The notes beneath the pieces are model-generated. The model saw only the letters and a program-made list of their open reading frames with translations, did no database searches and was not told where the DNA came from. From assembly GCA_023055425.1 (NCBI GenBank), contig JALGPY010000033.1, forward strand, positions 2,474,908 through 2,538,907: a DNA stretch of 64,000 nt, written 5' to 3'. Made by a program: the position numbers and the translations under genes. Every line of letters begins with the position of its first letter. The first letter of the stretch is position 1. Below are positions 60,801 through 64,000 of this stretch, piece by piece. The stretch is from Linanthus parryae. Lineage: Eukaryota > Streptophyta > Magnoliopsida > Ericales > Polemoniaceae.

Positions 60801-61800
60801 CTGACAACTAAACTCCGTCATCGATAAATCTGGAGTTACATTTTTACTTTGAGGAATTTCAGGCTTACTTGAGGATGTTTTCCCATAAATTGAGCATTTT
60901 TGTTTTGCCCAATTTATGTCGTAGCCGCAAAATTAAGAGTTTATCGACTTTTTGTTCTTTAATTGATAAATTTTGTAAAATGTGATCACGGAGTTTGTTG
61001 TTATTTTAATTCACAGGAACGGAGGTTGAGATATGATAGGAAGTTCACAAAAAATATTTGCGAAGAAACTAGAAAGTCGAGGAAAAGCAGAGCGAAATTT
61101 TGGCTAAGGCATGGACGAAGTACAACTCTATTATTAATTATACACACACTTCTTGCAAAAATAGAGGGAAGTGAGTTGGGGAAAGAAGATTGGTCAGTAA
61201 TTTTTCAAAGATATTAAATCACAACCTAGTGCGCACTAATATACAAGGCTTCCATGGAATATAATCGAAAGTAGGAGGCAAGAGAATATATGGAGAAAAA
61301 AAGAAGAACGAAAAGCATATGTATGCCAGCTACACACATATATACAAGGGGATGAGTTACAAGAATGTTGGGCCAACAAGGAGAAGCCATGTTGGATGAC
61401 ATAAGAAAGAGCAGCGTCTATACGCAGAGGAAGGCTCGAATATATGCGAATTAACATTATGAAGCACTATTATACGAAGCCTTGGTGCGTATTATATCTA
61501 TCATAATGGTTGATTCGACGGATTTTATGTTCAAAACTTTTGAGGAACTTTTGCAATTATTGATACTTATCTTCGAAATTCATGCGAAGCTGTATGGGAT
61601 TGACCTAGCAGCCATAGAAAATCAAATTTCAGTTGCATCTCACATTCATCTCTCCAATTGATTTTGGGGCATTTAATCCTTTCTCTCAAATTTCAAGAGG
61701 ATATTTGAGGAAGCTAATGTTACTAACTGATAATTTAACAGCAGCCTAATCTATCAAACCCCAAGTTACTAAATTTCAAACTTTTCAAACCATGGGTTAT
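60801..61800. other. Unassigned spacer
   Basis: No gene recognised. The segment 61441-61530 resembles 45191-45280, so a diverged dispersed repeat is present in both places. The open frame at 60963-61217 is short and shows no family signature. Confidence 0.45.
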
Positions 61801-62251
61801 TAGGGTGAGTTTGGGAATGCTTCTGCTGCCAGCACATATGTATTCCGACAGCAGAAGCAGTTTTAGTGTGTTTGGTAAAAATAAAATTTCTGCTTTCCTG
61901 ACAGTTTTTTTGCTGTCCCACAATAGTTTTCAGGAATAAGGGGGGAGATGCTTTTCCAGAAAGTGCTTTTGATTAATTTATCTACAACCGATTTTAATCT
62001 TACATTTTTTTTTTAAATATCAATATTCATCTTTACAGAAATGACACGTGTCATATATTTTTGTCATTTTACCCTCACAGCAACTTCAAATTTTATTTTA
62101 CCAAACGCAAAATTACTATATCAATATTTTACAACAACTTTTACGTAATATTTACCAAACAATATTTTATCTAGAATTTACATCAAATTCGCTACAGTAT
62201 TTTCACACAACAGATTTCTAGCACCGCCACAGCATTTCCAAACTAGTCCTA
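61801..62251. repeat. MITE with about 20-bp terminal inverted repeats
   Basis: The left end TAGGGTGAGTTTGGGAATGC matches the reverse complement of the right end, TAGGACTAGTTTGGAAATGC, at most positions. The interior (CTTCTGCTGCCAGCAC, CAGCAGAAGCAG) is also partly self-complementary. No coding capacity. The superfamily is uncertain because no clear target-site duplication can be read. Confidence 0.6.
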
Positions 62252-62283
62252 AAGTGGACAATCTACAAAGCACATGTTACTAT

Positions 62284-63699
62284 TGTTGGAATAGATGCCC
62301 TAGAGGCAATCTAGTTTAGTATGAACTTGTTTTTTGTTAGAACATTCGTTGTATTATTTATTGGATATTTAATATAATGAAGTCCTTAGATTTACAATTG
62401 CGTTGTTTATCTTAAATATCCCTAGTCCATCATAATGATTAAATTGGAAAAACATCTATAGACTAGTATGGGGTTGGATTGATTTAGAGATATCATGATC
62501 TAACACATGGGTATGCATTAAGTGTAATGGCATACTGGATTGACCCATCTCCGAGAAAGCTACATACATGTTATGTAGAGTCACAAGCGCTTCCCTTGGT
62601 GACAACGGTATTGTCATCCTTAGAATTGAAGTCACTAGATTATCTAGTTGTGGATTATTGTGATTTTGTTAGCGTCAAACGCTACACCGTAACTGGGTAG
62701 CTATAGGCGTGTACCGGGTACAATAAGAAGCAAGCTTAGAAATCGTATTAGACGTAGATATAATTTTTCCTTCCCACATAGCGGGAGCAAATGTCCGAGG
62801 CCACTCGAGGGATAGTTCTTATGGAATGTCTGGCCAGACTCAAATAAATCTATATGGGATATTGATGTTATTTGCACGGATAAGGCTATTCCCAGGATCG
62901 AGAAACTGTGGATTGGATATACGAGTGTGACTTGTATGTCTCGTGTCCAATCCGGTTATAGAGACAACGGGATGTGACAATTACTTGCACAAGGTTTGTC
63001 GGATGACTATTCTATTAGTTGGCCAGAATGGATGTATTGCTAGAGACCGCTCCATATTAGCAAATTGTTGCTACCAACTAGATAGAACCTATGGGGTCAC
63101 ACGCTAGATAGAGTTGAACTAGATTTGGGAATTAATTAATATCATTAATCAAATAGAAGGATCACTTTGCAACACCTTTCAAACTTAGTAGGACTAATAT
63201 GCAAGGAAGGGACTAATCCGAACTCATGTTCGATTAGGAAGGGCCTTTAGGTAGTAGACAAAGAGTTGTTGGATTATATAAAGGATGCTCCTAGCTTCCT
63301 TCCCAAACTAATGCTCATAACATAAGTGGAGTGGGGGAGAACAAAGGAGAGATCGCAAGACACAAGGAGGTCGAACCCGACCCCCTTGGTCCACCCCCTA
63401 CCTGTCGGCCACAAGAGGAAGCCGAGAGCTTCCTTTGTGATCTCGTTGCGTGATTTCTTCTTCCTCTTCCTCTGGTTCAAGCTAGCACTAAGGATAAGGA
63501 AGATCTAGACCACAACTCTAGGCGTGGATAAACCGTAGATACGTGACACAATTCACGTTACAAGTCATCACAGGAGAACCCTAAGGTGTGTAACATGATT
63601 CTTCCTTTACCATCGTTATGATTCTCGTCCTGTGATCCTTGGAGGTTATTGAATGGATAATTTATCTTTCCCCTGAGTATCTATGATCAAAACCCTACA
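62284..63699 (+). repeat. 5' LTR of a Y-family Copia, plus strand
   Basis: Starts TGTTGGAATAGATGCCC and ends CAAAACCCTACA. It is the diverged reverse-orientation relative of the Y LTRs (1416 against 1435 bp). Shared blocks include TATCTCGTGTCC-like, TCTGGCCAGACT and CACTCGAGGGAT. The flank before it is ACTAT. The 3' LTR lies right of the window. Confidence 0.85.
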
Positions 63700-64000
63700 G
63701 TTTTATCAAAGCCTCAGGTCGTAGAACATATATGTGGTTTATGTGTTACGTTTTGACAGTTTTACACTTTAATTTTTGTTTTTTATCGAGTAAAACGGAC
63801 AAATCAAGCATATGATGCAATTTGTCAATAATAAAAAAATAAGACCTAATTTTTATATTTTATGCATGAATTAGTGAGTTTGAGAAATTTTAGGATCTTA
63901 GATCTAGGGTTTAGACACCAATCTGGAAACTAGTTTCAAATTTGGAAACCTTTTGGACTTGGGGAACAAGGAAGGAGTTGTTTTGAAACAACTAAGGAGG
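63700..64000 (+). mobile_element. Primer site and leader of the Y-family Copia at window end
   Basis: The sequence after the LTR, GTTTTATCAAAGCCTCAGG, aligns with GTGGTATCAGAGCCACAGG of Y, so the primer site is damaged at several positions. The following bases (TCGTAGAACAT and later) align with the Y leader. The coding part is outside the window. The damage suggests an older copy than Y. Confidence 0.75.

Overview
This window is plant nuclear DNA made almost entirely of nested transposable elements. The evidence is full-length Ty1-copia polyproteins, a CACTA (En/Spm) transposon whose TNP2 gene carries GT-AG introns, Ty3-gypsy remnants, MITE-like elements, AT-rich spacers and initiator-tRNA-Met primer sites. 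A flowering plant is very likely, but I cannot name the species. I found no intact host gene, no rRNA or tRNA gene and no CRISPR array. All identities and base-difference counts below were made by eye.

Layout. (1) 1-16086 is a CACTA element on the + strand whose left part lies outside the window. A Copia element, E1 (minus strand, 1-6427), sits inside its TNP2 gene. After E1 come the rest of TNP2 (6428-9738), a second many-exon gene (9957-14063), and the 3' subterminal repeats and terminus (15771-16086). (2) 16087-24756 is copy A of a segmental duplication. It holds a gene-fragment inverted repeat and a gag-only gypsy-type element, G. G is interrupted by a young full-length Copia, E2 (19421-24097), with a 1346-residue open polyprotein. 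(3) 24757-43817 is a large decayed SIRE-like Copia, X, with an env-like ORF, inserted in the second LTR of G. X is split by another full-length Copia, Y (32961-41376), with 1435-bp LTRs and a 1321-residue open polyprotein. (4) 43873-45168 is a solo LTR of the X family. (5) 45174-53458 is old degraded DNA with a Copia remnant and a gypsy protease plus LTR remnant. (6) 53459-58938 is copy B of the duplication. Here G is uninterrupted by E2 and X is reduced to a solo LTR. (7) 58944-62283 is low-information DNA with two MITE-like blocks. (8) 62284-64000 is the 5' LTR, primer site and leader of a Y relative that runs out of the window.

History. The two copies of the duplication share the same target-site duplication for G (ATATG) and the same insertion point and flank for X (TATTT). 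Both insertions therefore predate the duplication. Copy B also preserves the empty sites of E2 (CACAC) and of the CACTA element, so those came later or entered only copy A. Only E2 and Y still have open polyproteins. E2 has lost one cysteine of its integrase zinc finger. The features most worth checking are the tandemly duplicated exon array in the second CACTA gene, the palindromic 14-mer scattered through element X, the shared-insertion duplication, and the chimeric right LTR of X.
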